From contig NZ_CP050453.1 in assembly GCF_014171575.1 (NCBI RefSeq), forward strand, positions 2,666,001 to 2,730,000: 64,000 bases of DNA. Direction: 5' to 3'. The translations under genes and the position numbers were made by a program. Below the pieces are notes generated by a model. The model was given only the letters and a program-made list of their open reading frames with translations, ran no database searches and had not been told where the DNA came from. This document shows, one piece after another, positions 50,052 through 60,478 of the stretch (positions are counted from its first letter, which is position 1; the number at the start of each line of letters is the position of its first letter). This DNA is from Microbacterium sp. Se63.02b (GTDB lineage Bacteria; Actinomycetota; Actinomycetes; Actinomycetales; Microbacteriaceae).

Positions 50052-51337
50052 CTAGGACTTGATGTACGGCTTGCCGTCCGCGGCAGGAGCCTTGATCTGC
50101 CCCGCGAACCCGGCGACCGCCAGGAGCGTCACGACGTACGGGAGCATGAGCATGAACTCGCCGGGGATCGGCGTCTTCAGAATCGACAGCAGGTTCTGCA
50201 GGTTCGTCGCGAAGCCGAAGAGCAGGGCAGCGAGCGTCGCGCGGATCGGGTCCCAGCGCCCGAAGATCACGGCCGCGAGGGCGATGAAGCCGAGACCCGC
50301 CGTCATGTCCTTGCCGAACTGCGGCACCGAGACGAGCGTGAAGTACGCACCGCCCATGCCCGCGATCGCACCGGCGAGCAGCACGTTCCAGAATCGGGTC
50401 GGGTTCACCTTGATGCCCACGGTGTCGGCCGCCTGCGGGTGCTCGCCCACGGCACGCAGCCGCAGACCCCACCTGGTGCGGTAGAGCCCCCACGCGACCA
50501 CGGCGACCGTGATGAACATCAGGTACCCGATGAACGTCTGGTTGAACAGCACGGGTCCGATGATCGGGATGTCGCTCAGCACAGGGATCTCGACACGCGG
50601 GAACCGCACCGGCGTGTTCAGGGTCGCCTCGTTCGGCGCGAGGAGCGCACCGTAGAGGAAGCCGGTGAGACCGGTGACGAGGACGTTGAGCACGACGCCG
50701 ACGATGACCTGCTCGACGAGGTACTTGATCGCGAACGCCGCGAGCACGCTGGCCACGAGGACACCGCCGACCATCGCGCCGAACAGGCCGACGAACGGGT
50801 TGCCGGTGATGCTGGACAGCAGGGCGGCGGAGAATGCGCCGAGGAGCAGCTGGCCCTCGATCGCGACGTTGACGACACCGGCGCGCTCGCCGATCACGCC
50901 GCCGAGGGCGCCGAACACGAGCGGCACCGAGAGCGACACCGCGCCGAAGAGCAGGCTCGTGACCGGGACGAGTCCCCGGCGGCCGCCCATACGAGGAACG
51001 CGAAGACGGCGAGGACGCCGTACGCGATGACCAACCACAGCGAGGGCGTGCGGTAGGTCCAGGCGCGCAGGAATGCGCCGACCGTCAAGACCACGAGGAT
51101 GCCGAACACGACCCAGAAGGTCGACGCCGTCGGCAGCGCCACGTCGGGCAGCGCGAGCGCCGAGGACTGGTCGGAGAGGCGGAAGGTGCTGATGCCGTCG
51201 CGAGGAACCGCGAGGAACAGCAGAGCCAGCAGCGCGGTGGCAGCAGCGAGCACGATGGGCGCCTTGAGGTGCCGTTCCTTCACCGTCGCGAGCTGCACGG
51301 TGCCGTCTGCGGCCTGGGTCTGCACGAGCGACATCAT
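50052..51337 (-). CDS. Nucleoside ABC transporter permease 2 (YufQ-like; one frameshift)
   Basis: About 428 aa, ten or so membrane helices, a branched-chain amino acid/BMP-type permease. GVVNVAIEGQLLLGAF and EHPQAADTVGIKVNPTRFWN are characteristic. The N-terminal helices lie in another frame; the break is at CCCC 50974-50977. Start ATG 51337 overlaps the stop of permease 1 by 4 nt. With the ATPase and the BMP lipoprotein it forms a nucleoside importer. Confidence 0.88.
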
Positions 51338-52652
51338 GCCGTCACCGCCTTCTTCGCGGCCTTGGCTCTCGCCTTGGCGGCCTTCTCGGCATCGGTCTTG
51401 GGGAGGAAGAACACCGAGCGCAGCAGCGGCGGCGCGGCGATGAACAGCACGACCAGCGACTGCACCACGAGCACGATGTCGACCGGGATGTCCTGGGCCT
51501 GCATCGAGAACGAGCCGGCCTTGAGCGCGCCGAACAGGATGCCGGCGGCGAAGGTGCCCCACGCCCGGCTGCGTCCGAGGAGAGCGACGGTGATCGCGTC
51601 GAAGCCGATGCCCGCGTCGATGGTCTCGGTGACACCCGTGGTGACGGCGCCCTGGATCTGGTTCATGCCGGCGAGACCGGCGAGGCCGCCCGCGAAGAGC
51701 ATCGCGTACACGTAGATGCGCTGGACGCTGATGCCTGCGGCACGGGCGGCGTGCGGGTTCTCCCCACGGCGCGCATGCGCATGCCGAGCGACGAGCGCTC
51801 GATGAGCCACCAGACGAACAGGGTCGCCACGATGACGATCACGAATCCGAGGTCGAGGAGCGGGAACTGCGGCCCCAGCAACGTCGGGAACTGCGCACTC
51901 TCGGGAGTCGCCGAGCCGAGCGCCTGGTTCGTGCCCGGCTTCTGCAGCAGACCCGGAGTGCGGATCATCCACAGCAGCAGGTAGTACGCGATGTAGTTGA
52001 GCATGATCGTGAGGATCACCTCGTGCGCACCGGTGCGCGCCTTGATGAGTCCGGCGATGGCGCCCCACAGCGCGCCGCCGGCGATACCCGCGATGAGGGT
52101 GACCGGGATGTGCAGCCAGATGGGCAGGTCGAGCGAGAAGGTCAGCAGCGCCGCCACCGCGACGCCGATGAGCATCTGGCCGCGTGCACCGATGTTGAAG
52201 AGCCCGACGCGGAACGCCAGCGCGACGCCGAGACCCGCTGCGATCAGCGGTGCGGCGAAGCCGAGGGTGTTCGTCAGGGGACGGATCTGCGCCGCGAAGT
52301 CCGCGCCTCTGGCGTTGAAGATCGCGCCGCGGAAGAGCGCCTCGTAGCCGTTGTACACGGCGTTCCAGGCGGCGACGAACGTGTCACCGGGCTGCGCGAA
52401 GAAGTAGACGGATGCCGCCTGCACGTCTTCGTTCGTGAAGGCGATGAGGATTCCGCCGACGACGAGCGCCAGCACGATCGCGAGGATCGTGGTGACGGCG
52501 TTGCCGCGGAGGATCTCCTTGAGGATGACGTTGCCCCGCGGGGGTGGCGGCACATCCGCCGGATCACGCGGAACCGTGCCGGTGCTCGTGGCGAGCTCCT
52601 GCGGCGGGATCCCCTTCGTCGCATCGCCCGCGCCGGGCGTCGCTCCGCTCAC
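51334..52652 (-). CDS. Nucleoside ABC transporter permease 1 (YufP-like; one frameshift)
   Basis: About 439 aa. A Pro-rich cytoplasmic N-terminus (about residues 1-45) precedes some ten membrane helices. ARGQMLIGVAVAALLTF, ALWGAIAGLIKARTGAHEVI and the RAVGENPHAARAAGISV loop mark the family. The break is at CCCC 51762-51765. Start GTG 52652 overlaps the ATPase stop by 4 nt. The C-terminus is Lys/Ala-rich. Confidence 0.88.
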
Positions 52653-54163
52653 GCGGCCACCTCTCCTTCGGCCGCACCGGCCATCATGAGTCCGAGCGTC
52701 TCCCGGGGCGTGTCGCCGGGGACGATGCCGACGATCGTGCCGCGGTACATCACCGCGATCCGATCGGCGAGAGCTGCGACCTCGTCGAGCTCGGTGGAGA
52801 CGACGATCACGGGGACACCGGCGTCGCGCGTCTCGATGATCCGCTTGTGGATGAACTCGATCGATCCGACGTCGACGCCGCGGGTCGGCTGCGCCGCGAC
52901 GAGCAACCGCAGGTCGCGGCTCATCTCCCTGGCGATGACGACCTTCTGCTGGTTGCCGCCCGAGAGCGTGCCCGCAGCTGTCTCTGGCCCCTGGGTGCGG
53001 ATGTCGTACTCGGTGATGCGGGCGCGCGCGAACTCGTCGAGAGCCGAGCGGCGCAGCGTCCCCGCACGGCTGAACTCCGGGTCGTCCGAACGGTCGAGGA
53101 TCAGGTTCTCCGCGACGGAGAAGCCGGCCACGAGCCCGTCCTCCGTGCGGTCCTCGGGGACGAAGCCGACACCGGCGTCGAGAATGGCCCGCACGCTCTT
53201 GCCGACGAGCTCGGTGCCGTCGAGCACGATGCTGCCTTCGACGCGGGCGGCGAGACCGACGATGGCCTCCACCAGCTCGGTCTGCCCGTTGCCCTGTACC
53301 CCGGCGATCGCGAGGACCTCACCGGGGCGGACCGCGAAGTCGATGCCGTCGACGACGATCGCACCCGTGGGGGTCAGGACGCGTAGACCCTTGACCTCGA
53401 ATCCGCCCTCGCCGAGCCGCGGCGGGTCCTTGTGGACGGTCAGTTCCACCGCCCTGCCGACCATGAGCGAGGCCAGTTCGGCGTTCGTGGCCGTGGGCGA
53501 GGCCTCGCCGACGACGCGCCCGAGGCGGACGATGGTGATCTTGTCGGCCACTTCGCGCACCTCGCGCAGCTTGTGCGTGATGAACACGATCGCCGTGCCC
53601 TCGTCGCGCAGCTGGCGCATGATGTTCATCAGCTCGTCGGTCTCCTGTGGAGTGAGCACGGCGGTCGGCTCGTCGAACACGAGCACCTTGGCATCGCGCG
53701 ACAGCGCCTTGATGATCTCGACGCGCTGCTGCACTCCGACGGGGAGGTCGCCCACGAGCGCATCCGGGTCGATGTCGAATCCGAAGCGCGCGGCGACCGA
53801 CCGCACGTGCTCGCGTGCCTTCGCGATGTCGAGCGTGCCGAGCGCCTTGGTCTGCTCGTGTCCGAGCATCACGTTCTCGGCCACGGTGAAGACCGGGACG
53901 AGCATGAAGTGCTGGTGGACCATGCCGATGCCGGCCGCCATCGCGTCGCCGGGGCCACGGAAGCGCTGCACCTCGTCGTCGAGGAGGATCTCGCCCTCAT
54001 CGGCCTGATACAGCCCGTAGAGCACGTTCATCAGCGTGGATTTGCCTGCGCCGTTCTCGCCGAGGAGCGCGTGGATCTCGCCGGGCTCCACCACCAGATC
54101 GATGTGGTCGTTGGCAACGAGGCTGCCGAATCGCTTGGTGATGCCGCGAAGTTCGAGCTTCAT
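52649..54163 (-). CDS. Nucleoside ABC transporter ATPase (YufO-like, two ABC domains)
   Basis: 504 aa with tandem ATPase domains as in RbsA and YufO. First domain: Walker A GENGAGKST (about residues 35-43), signature LPVGVQQRVEI, Walker B VLVFDEP. Second domain: degenerate P-loop GVQGNGQTE and signature LSGGNQQKVVIA. Such pairs energise BMP-dependent nucleoside uptake. The gene is intact. It is followed by two permeases with 4-nt overlaps and preceded by the BMP gene. Confidence 0.93.
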   Translation of the reverse strand: MKLELRGITKRFGSLVANDHIDLVVEPGEIHALLGENGAGKSTLMNVLYGLYQADEGEILLDDEVQRFRGPGDAMAAGIGMVHQHFMLVPVFTVAENVMLGHEQTKALGTLDIAKAREHVRSVAARFGFDIDPDALVGDLPVGVQQRVEIIKALSRDAKVLVFDEPTAVLTPQETDELMNIMRQLRDEGTAIVFITHKLREVREVADKITIVRLGRVVGEASPTATNAELASLMVGRAVELTVHKDPPRLGEGGFEVKGLRVLTPTGAIVVDGIDFAVRPGEVLAIAGVQGNGQTELVEAIVGLAARVEGSIVLDGTELVGKSVRAILDAGVGFVPEDRTEDGLVAGFSVAENLILDRSDDPEFSRAGTLRRSALDEFARARITEYDIRTQGPETAAGTLSGGNQQKVVIAREMSRDLRLLVAAQPTRGVDVGSIEFIHKRIIETRDAGVPVIVVSTELDEVAALADRIAVMYRGTIVGIVPGDTPRETLGLMMAGAAEGEVAA

Positions 54164-54270
54164 ATCTGCACCTTATCCAGAAGAGTCATCCAGGAGAATC
54201 ATCGTCCGTCCACGGCACGGGGCGAGTGGCCGCCTGCTCACCACTCGCCCCGTGCTGGACCTGCGACGAC

Positions 54271-55383
54271 TTACGGGGAGTTCGGGGACTCCACCGTGAT
54301 GTCGCCCGAGATGATCTGCTCCTGGAGAGCGGTCAGCTCGTCGAGCAGACCGTCGGGCAGCTGCGACTCGAAGTCGCCGAAGCCGGAGAGCTTGACGCCC
54401 TCGTTCTCGAGCGTGCCCACGTACGGGGCCGGGTCGAACTCACCCTTGGCTGCGGCGATGGTCGCGTCCTTCACAGCCACGTCGATCGCCTTCATGATCG
54501 AGACGAGCGTGATGCCGGCGACGCTAGGGTCGGCGACCGCCAGGTCGCTGTCGACGCCCAGCATCAGGGTGTCCTTGCCGCTGTCGGCGATCGCCGCGGC
54601 AGCGCTCTGGTAGACGGGACCGCCGACCGGGAGGATCACGTCGACGCCCTGGTCGAGCACGCCCTGTGCGGTCTGCTTCGCGGTGTCGTTCGCGTCGAAG
54701 CCGCCCGTGAACGAGCCCTTCTGCGTCTCCTGGTCCCAGCCGAAGACCTCGACCGCAGCGGACTTGTCCTCGTTGTACTTCTCGACGCCGAGCTGGAAGC
54801 CGTCCATGAACACCGCGACGGACGGGATCTGCATTCCGCCGAAGGTGCCGACCTTGTTGACGCCGCTCTGCGCGGACCATGCCGCCGAGGCGTAGCCGCC
54901 GAGGTACGCAGCCTGAGCCGTGTCGAAGACCAGCGGCTTGATGTTCGGGGCATCGACGTTGCCGTCGAAGTCGTTGTCGGCCCAGTCGTCGATGATCGCG
55001 TAGTCGATCTCCGGGTTGGCGAGAGCGGACTCGACCGTGGCTGCCGACAGCTTGAAGCCGACGGAGACGATCAGCGAGCAGCCTTCGGAGACGGCGGTCT
55101 CGAGGTTCGGCGCGTAGTCGTTGTCGTTCGCCGACTCGAACTCGAGGGGCTTGATGCCCAGCTCGTCGGCGGCCTTGTCCATGCCCTCCTTGGCGGACTG
55201 GTTGAACGACTTGTCGTTCCAGCCGCCGGCGTCGGAGATGAGGCACGGCACGAAGTCGGAGTCGACCGGCTTCTCGGAGCCCTCAGGCTTGTCGGCCGGC
55301 GCCTGGCCGCAACCGGCGAGTGCGAAGATGACGCCCGCGGCGACGGTCGCGCCGAGCAGCTTCTTGGTGGTGGAGATGGTCAA
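54271..55383 (-). CDS. BMP-family nucleoside-binding lipoprotein
   Basis: 370 aa extracytoplasmic substrate-binding protein of the basic membrane protein (BMP/PnrA) family. Signal peptide with lipobox ALAGC (Cys about 25), then ISDAGGWNDKSFNQSAKEG, GTFGGMQIPSVAVFMDGF and VILPVGGPVYQSAAAAI, all typical. Start is TTG 55383 with GAGGGAGG 6 nt upstream, a rare start codon with a strong ribosome-binding site. It heads the transporter-cdd-deoA-add operon, so it probably binds nucleosides. A repeated CAAAG(G)TTAC motif lies in its upstream region. Confidence 0.92.
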   Translation of the reverse strand: MTISTTKKLLGATVAAGVIFALAGCGQAPADKPEGSEKPVDSDFVPCLISDAGGWNDKSFNQSAKEGMDKAADELGIKPLEFESANDNDYAPNLETAVSEGCSLIVSVGFKLSAATVESALANPEIDYAIIDDWADNDFDGNVDAPNIKPLVFDTAQAAYLGGYASAAWSAQSGVNKVGTFGGMQIPSVAVFMDGFQLGVEKYNEDKSAAVEVFGWDQETQKGSFTGGFDANDTAKQTAQGVLDQGVDVILPVGGPVYQSAAAAIADSGKDTLMLGVDSDLAVADPSVAGITLVSIMKAIDVAVKDATIAAAKGEFDPAPYVGTLENEGVKLSGFGDFESQLPDGLLDELTALQEQIISGDITVESPNSP

Positions 55384-55425
55384 CGGATGCCTCCCTCAAC
55401 GAAACCGCGGCCATCGCGGATCGAT

Positions 55426-55488
55426 CAAAGTTACCTACTGTTTCGACATTTGCGCACTCTCGCGCGGTTTGCGCTGGCCAAAGGTTAC
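55426..55488 (-). promoter_or_regulatory. Upstream region of the nucleoside operon with repeated CAAAGNTTAC-type motif
   Basis: CAAAGTTAC (55426-55434) and CAAAGGTTAC (55479-55488) recur about five helical turns apart in a comparatively A/T-rich 160-nt stretch between the BMP and manC genes. Possibly a regulator site; no further feature is seen in this gap. Confidence 0.35.
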
Positions 55489-55543
55489 AAAGCTGAAATC
55501 AAGCCAGCCGATGAGCGTCGGAGCGTGCTCTTAAGCGCACCAG

Positions 55544-56659
55544 TCAGAGCACGTCTCCGCGACCGGTGAGCTTGAGCGACTCCACGACGCCCTTGACCCG
55601 TTGCGCGTGCTGGACCGTGGTGACCAGGAGCGCATCGGGGGTGTCGACGACGACGATGTCCTGCACGCCGACCAGGCTGATCACGCGCGTGGTCTGGCTG
55701 ACCAGGATCCCGCTCGCGCCGTCGGTCAGCACCCGCGCGTTCGGCCCGAGCACGGCGAGGTCGTTCTTGCGCCCGTTGTTGATGAGCTTCGTCAAAGAGG
55801 CGAAGTCGCCGACGTCGTCCCAGTCGAAGTGGCCCGGGACGACGGCGAGGCGTCCTCGACGCGCGGCGGGCTCGGCGACCGCGTAGTCGATGGCGATCTT
55901 CTTCAGACGCGGCCAGATCCGGTCGACGGCGGGGCCGCGTCGATCACGGTCGTCCCACGCCTCGGCCAGTTCGAGGAGCCCGGCGTGCAGTTCCGGCTCG
56001 TTCGCCGCGATCTCGTCCAGCAGCACGCTCGCCTTCGCGATGAACATGCCCGCGTTCCAGAGGTAGCCCCGATCGGCGATGTACTCCTTCGCGGTCTCCA
56101 GGTCGGGCTTCTCGACGAAGCTCTCCACGAGGGCGGCCTCGCGCGCACCGTCGACCACGAGCTCCTCCCCCTTCTTGATGTAGCCGAAACCGATGGCGGG
56201 TTCCGTCGGCGTGATGCCGATCGTGCAGATGTACCCCTCGCGGGCGACCTCGACGGCGTCGCGTACCGCGAACTCGAACACCCGGGTGCTGCGGATCACG
56301 TGGTCGGCGCTGAACGATCCGATGATCACGTCGGGCTCGCGGCGATGCAGGATGGCCGCGGCCAACCCGATCGCGGCCGCCGACTCCCGAGGCTCCGACT
56401 CCAGGAAGACGTTGAGGTCGGCGATGCCGGGGAGCTCCGCCTCGACGGCAGCGCGGTGGGCACGACCGGTGACGACGGCGATCCGGTCCGATCCGGTGAG
56501 CGGTTCCAGACGGTCCCAGGTGTCGCGCAGGAGGGAGTGCCCCGATCCGGTGAGGTCGTGCAGGAACTTCGGCGCGTCCGCGCGAGAGAGCGGCCAGAGC
56601 CGACTGCCGATGCCGCCGGCGGGAATCACTGCGTAGAAATCCTTGATGGGTTCGCTCAC
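55544..56659 (-). CDS. manC: Mannose-1-phosphate guanylyltransferase
   Basis: Makes GDP-mannose for glycan and lipoglycan synthesis. 371 aa, without the PMI domain. IPAGGIGSRLWPLSR (GTP loop, about residues 12-26), SFSADHVI, FVEKPDLETAKEY and HFDWDDVGDF are diagnostic. The GTG 56659 follows TACCCT (complement of 56666-56671) by 6 nt (leaderless type). Divergent from sdhC across 179 nt. Confidence 0.92.
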   Translation of the reverse strand: MSEPIKDFYAVIPAGGIGSRLWPLSRADAPKFLHDLTGSGHSLLRDTWDRLEPLTGSDRIAVVTGRAHRAAVEAELPGIADLNVFLESEPRESAAAIGLAAAILHRREPDVIIGSFSADHVIRSTRVFEFAVRDAVEVAREGYICTIGITPTEPAIGFGYIKKGEELVVDGAREAALVESFVEKPDLETAKEYIADRGYLWNAGMFIAKASVLLDEIAANEPELHAGLLELAEAWDDRDRRGPAVDRIWPRLKKIAIDYAVAEPAARRGRLAVVPGHFDWDDVGDFASLTKLINNGRKNDLAVLGPNARVLTDGASGILVSQTTRVISLVGVQDIVVVDTPDALLVTTVQHAQRVKGVVESLKLTGRGDVL

Positions 56660-56838
56660 CCTGACAGGGTAGCCGCAGAGAACATCTCGACATCGAGATA
56701 CTTAGGCTCCCCTTCGTCGCTCCCAGTGTTCTGACAGGAATAGGATGGAGGACGATCGGGCGTGCCTGACTTCGACAGGCTCACACTTGAACGAGAGCAG
56801 TGCACGCGACCGACGCACATCGATCAGGGAGGACGACC

Positions 56839-57273
56839 GTGTCCACGAGCGCTCGCTTGACACCGTCGATTTCGGAAACCACGTCCAAGACCCCCCGCGG
56901 CACCCTCTACCGAGGCCGCGAAGGCATGTGGTCGTGGGTGCTTCACCGCATCACCGGAGTCGCCATCTTCTTCTTCCTGTTGGTGCACGTGCTCGACACG
57001 GCACTGATCAGGGTCTCGCCTGAGGCGTACAACGCCGTCATCGGCACGTACAAGAACCCCATCATGGCGCTCGGCGAGGTCGTCCTCGTCGCGGGAATCG
57101 TGTTCCACGCGATGAACGGACTGCGCATCATCGCGGTCGACTTCTGGTCCAAGGGCGCCAAGTATCAGCGGCAGCTCTTCTGGGGCGTGCTGCTGGTGTG
57201 GGGCATCATCATGGCCGGGTTCGTGCCGCGCCACCTGATGCTCGCGTTCGCCGGGTTCGGAGGGGGACACTGA
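56839..57273 (+). CDS. sdhC: Succinate dehydrogenase cytochrome b subunit
   Basis: About 144 aa, three membrane helices. YRGREGMWSWVLHRITGVAIF contains the conserved SdhC motif with HR near the quinone site; a later HAMNGLRII holds the heme-ligand-type His. Start GTG 56839 has GGGAGG 6 nt upstream. The operon sdhCDAB begins here; a TAGGAT box at 56741-56746 is a possible -10 with a leader of about 90 nt. The stop overlaps sdhD (TGATG). Confidence 0.92.
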   Translation: MSTSARLTPSISETTSKTPRGTLYRGREGMWSWVLHRITGVAIFFFLLVHVLDTALIRVSPEAYNAVIGTYKNPIMALGEVVLVAGIVFHAMNGLRIIAVDFWSKGAKYQRQLFWGVLLVWGIIMAGFVPRHLMLAFAGFGGGH

Positions 57274-57719
57274 TGACCGCCCAGACCATCGCCGCACCGG
57301 CTCGCCGTCGCCGCGGAGTCAACCTCGAGAAGTGGGGCTGGATCTTCATGCGCGCGTCGGGCGTCGTGCTCGTCGTGCTGATCTTCGGCCACCTGTTCGT
57401 CAACCTGATGGTCGGCGAAGGCATCCACGCCCTCGACTTCGCATTCATCGCCGGCAAGTTCGCCACGCCGTTCTGGCAGTGGTGGGACGTGCTGATGCTG
57501 TGGCTCGCGCTCATCCACGGCGCCAACGGCATGCGCACGATCGTGAACGACTACGTCACGAACAACACCGCTCGCAAAGCGCTCACCTGGGCGCTCGGCC
57601 TCGCAGCCGGCCTGCTCATCATCCTCGGCACGCTCGTCGTCTTCACGTTCGACCCCTGCCTGGGTGTGACCGAGGACAGCGTCCTGTGGACCGAATGCGC
57701 CGCGCTGGTCGGGAACTGA
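57273..57719 (+). CDS. sdhD: Succinate dehydrogenase membrane anchor subunit
   Basis: 148 aa, three hydrophobic helices; GHLFVNLMVGEGIH and LALIHGANGMRTIVNDY carry the conserved His/Asp positions of SdhD near heme and quinone. The ATG is part of the TGATG overlap with sdhC. Together with SdhC it anchors the SdhAB catalytic pair to the membrane. It is followed by 18 nt and then sdhA. Confidence 0.9.
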   Translation: MTAQTIAAPARRRRGVNLEKWGWIFMRASGVVLVVLIFGHLFVNLMVGEGIHALDFAFIAGKFATPFWQWWDVLMLWLALIHGANGMRTIVNDYVTNNTARKALTWALGLAAGLLIILGTLVVFTFDPCLGVTEDSVLWTECAALVGN

Positions 57720-57737
57720 GAAGAAGGCTAAGAAGAA

Positions 57738-59564
57738 GTGACTACCGAGACGCAGGATTCCGTCGTCCGTGACGGCGTGCACTACCACCAGTTCGACATC
57801 GTCATCGTGGGGGCGGGTGGCGCCGGCATGCGTGCGGCCATCGAAGCGGGCCCCGGCGCGAAGACCGCGGTGATCTCCAAGCTGTATCCGACGCGTTCGC
57901 ACACCGGTGCGGCACAGGGCGGCATGGCGGCGGCTCTCGCCAACGTCGAAGAGGACTCGTGGGAGTGGCACACCTTCGACACGGTCAAGGGCGGCGACTA
58001 CCTCGTCGACCAGGATGCGGCCGAGATCCTCGCGAAGGAGGCCATCGACGCGGTCATCGACCTCGAGAACATGGGCCTCCCCTTCAACCGCACGCCCGAG
58101 GGCAAGATCGACCAGCGCCGTTTCGGCGGCCACACCGCCGAGCACGGGAAGACCCCGGTCCGCCGTGCGTGCTACGCGGCCGACCGCACCGGCCACATGA
58201 TCCTGCAGACGCTGTTCCAGAACTGCGTCAAGCTCGGCATCAACTTCTTCAACGAGTTCTACGTGCTCGACCTGCTGACGGTGAAGGATGCCGACGGCAA
58301 GACCCAGGTCTCCGGCGTCGTCGCGTACGACCTCTCGACCGGAGAGCTGCACGTCTTCCAGGCCAAGGCGGTCATCTTCGCGACCGGCGGCTTCGGCAAG
58401 ATCTTCAAGACGACGTCGAACGCGCACACCCTCACGGGCGACGGCGTCGGCATCGTGTGGCGCAAGGGCCTTCCGCTGGAGGACCTCGAGTTCTTCCAGT
58501 TCCACCCGACCGGTCTCGCCGGCCTCGGCATCCTCCTCACGGAGGGAGCGCGAGGCGAGGGAGCGATCCTGCGCAACGCCTCGGGCGAGCGCTTCATGGA
58601 GCGCTACGCCCCGACCATCAAGGACCTCGCGCCGCGTGACATCGTCGCGCGCTGCATGGTGCAGGAGGTCGCAGAGGGCCGCGGCGCCGGCCCCCACAAG
58701 GACTACGTGCTGCTGGACTGCACGCACCTGGGCGCCGAGGTGCTCGAGACCAAGCTCCCCGACATCACGGAGTTCGCCCGCACGTACCTGGGCGTCGACC
58801 CGGTCGTCGAGCCGGTGCCCGTGATGCCGACCGCGCACTACGCGATGGGCGGCATCCCCACGAACAACAACGGCGAGGTGCTCGCCGACAACGACACCGT
58901 CGTGCCCGGCCTGTACGCCGCAGGTGAATGCGCGTGCGTCTCGGTGCACGGCGCGAACCGCCTCGGCACCAACTCGCTGCTGGACATCAACGTGTTCGGC
59001 AAGCGCTCGGGTCGCAACGCGGTGGAGTACGTCAAGACGGCCGAGTTCGTCCCGCTGCCGGAGAACCCTGCCGCTTTCGTCTCCGACATGCTCGAGGGCC
59101 TGCGCAACAACCAGGGCACCGAGCGCATCGCGGTCCTTCGCAAGACGCTGCAGGACGAGATGGACAAGGGCGCGCAGGTGTTCCGCACGCACGAGTCGCT
59201 CCAGCACGTGCTCGGCGTCATCGCCGAACTGCGTGAGCGCTACAAGAACGTGCACGTCGACGACAAGGGCCAGCGGTTCAACACCGACCTCCTCGAAGCC
59301 GTCGAGCTGGGCTTCCTGCTCGACATCGCCGAGGTCGTCGTCTACGCCGCGCAGAACCGCGAGGAGAGCCGCGGCGGCCACATGCGCGATGACTTCCCGA
59401 AGCGCGACGACGAGAACTACATGCAGCACACCATGGCCTACCTCACGGGCGACCCGCACTCGTCCGACCCCAGCGACCACATCAAGCTCGACTGGAAGCC
59501 CGTCGTCTTCACCAAGAACGACAAGGGCGAGTTCAACTACCCGCCGATGGAGAGGAAGTACTGA
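57738..59564 (+). CDS. sdhA: Succinate dehydrogenase flavoprotein subunit
   Basis: 608 aa. FAD-binding [16 protein letters not shown] at about residue 20; the covalent-FAD His lies in [14 protein letters not shown] (about 55); the active-site stretches [21 protein letters not shown] and [12 protein letters not shown] are present. Start GTG 57738; the GAAGAAG leader provides a modest ribosome-binding site. Intact, unlike many neighbours. Oxidises succinate to fumarate in the TCA cycle. Confidence 0.96.
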   Translation: MTTETQDSVVRDGVHYHQFDIVIVGAGGAGMRAAIEAGPGAKTAVISKLYPTRSHTGAAQGGMAAALANVEEDSWEWHTFDTVKGGDYLVDQDAAEILAKEAIDAVIDLENMGLPFNRTPEGKIDQRRFGGHTAEHGKTPVRRACYAADRTGHMILQTLFQNCVKLGINFFNEFYVLDLLTVKDADGKTQVSGVVAYDLSTGELHVFQAKAVIFATGGFGKIFKTTSNAHTLTGDGVGIVWRKGLPLEDLEFFQFHPTGLAGLGILLTEGARGEGAILRNASGERFMERYAPTIKDLAPRDIVARCMVQEVAEGRGAGPHKDYVLLDCTHLGAEVLETKLPDITEFARTYLGVDPVVEPVPVMPTAHYAMGGIPTNNNGEVLADNDTVVPGLYAAGECACVSVHGANRLGTNSLLDINVFGKRSGRNAVEYVKTAEFVPLPENPAAFVSDMLEGLRNNQGTERIAVLRKTLQDEMDKGAQVFRTHESLQHVLGVIAELRERYKNVHVDDKGQRFNTDLLEAVELGFLLDIAEVVVYAAQNREESRGGHMRDDFPKRDDENYMQHTMAYLTGDPHSSDPSDHIKLDWKPVVFTKNDKGEFNYPPMERKY

Positions 59565-59566
59565 GC

Positions 59567-60334
59567 ATGTCGAACGCCATCGCGGAAGCACCCGCGGACA
59601 CGACGGAAGAGACGGGCATCCAGTCCTTCATCGTCACCTTCAACATCCGCCGCTTCGACCCCGAGGTCGACGCCGAGCCGCACTGGGTCGACTACGACGT
59701 GGAGCTCTTCTCCACCGACCGCGTGCTCGACGCGCTGCACAAGATCAAGTGGGAGGTCGACGGCTCGCTGACCTTCCGACGCTCCTGCGCTCACGGCATC
59801 TGCGGCTCGGATGCCATGCGCATCAACGGCCGCAACCGCCTCGCCTGCAAGACGCTGATCAAGGACCTCGACATCTCGAAGCCGATCTACGTCGAAGCCA
59901 TCAAGGGCCTGCCTCTGGAGAAGGACCTCGTCGTCGACATGGAGCCTTTCTTCGCGTCGTACCGCGAGGTGCAGCCGTTCCTCGTCGCCAGCTCCGTGCC
60001 GGAGAAGGGCAAGGAGCGCACGCAGTCGATCGCCGACCGCGAGATCTTCGACGACACCACCAAGTGCATCCTCTGCGCCGCGTGCACCTCGTCCTGCCCC
60101 GTGTTCTGGACCGACGGGCAGTACTTCGGTCCGGCGGCGATCGTGAACGCGCACCGCTTCATCTTCGACTCGCGCGACGACAACGCCGCCGTGCGCCTCG
60201 ACATCCTCAACGACAAGGAGGGCGTCTGGCGCTGCCGCACGACCTTCAACTGCTCCGAGGCGTGCCCGCGCGGCATCGAGGTCACGAAGGCCATCGCCGA
60301 GGTCAAGCAGGCGGTCCTTCGCGGTCGCCCCTGA
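59567..60334 (+). CDS. sdhB: Succinate dehydrogenase iron-sulfur subunit
   Basis: 255 aa. The [2Fe-2S] cluster Cys are in RRSCAHGICGSDAM, the [4Fe-4S] in CILCAACTSSCP and the [3Fe-4S]/[4Fe-4S] C-terminal set in NCSEACPRGIEV. It links SdhA to the SdhCD membrane subunits. Start ATG 59567, 2 nt after the sdhA stop. An unusual terminator follows. Confidence 0.96.
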   Translation: MSNAIAEAPADTTEETGIQSFIVTFNIRRFDPEVDAEPHWVDYDVELFSTDRVLDALHKIKWEVDGSLTFRRSCAHGICGSDAMRINGRNRLACKTLIKDLDISKPIYVEAIKGLPLEKDLVVDMEPFFASYREVQPFLVASSVPEKGKERTQSIADREIFDDTTKCILCAACTSSCPVFWTDGQYFGPAAIVNAHRFIFDSRDDNAAVRLDILNDKEGVWRCRTTFNCSEACPRGIEVTKAIAEVKQAVLRGRP

Positions 60335-60356
60335 CGCGCCGATTCAGGCGATCACA

Positions 60357-60415
60357 CGAGAACAGGCGGTTCCCTTACGGGACCGCCTGTTCTCGCGTTA
60401 TCGCCTGTTCTCGCG
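60357..60415 (+). terminator. Terminator-like hairpin after sdhB with a duplicated 3' arm
   Basis: Left arm CGAGAACAGGCGGT (60357-60370), loop TTAC-rich, right arm ACCGCCTGTTCTCG (60382-60395). The right arm's CGCCTGTTCTCGCG is repeated at 60384-60397 and 60402-60415, four bases apart, so the left arm could pair with either copy. Confidence 0.75.
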
Positions 60416-60478
60416 CGGAGCACCACCGCCCTCGAGAGGCCGCACTCCCCACCATCGACGCTTGGATAGGGTAGGCAG

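Noticed and set aside
57165..59591. Long minus-strand open frame opposite sdhA
   Set aside because: Antisense shadow of a conserved gene with no start signal or family motif.
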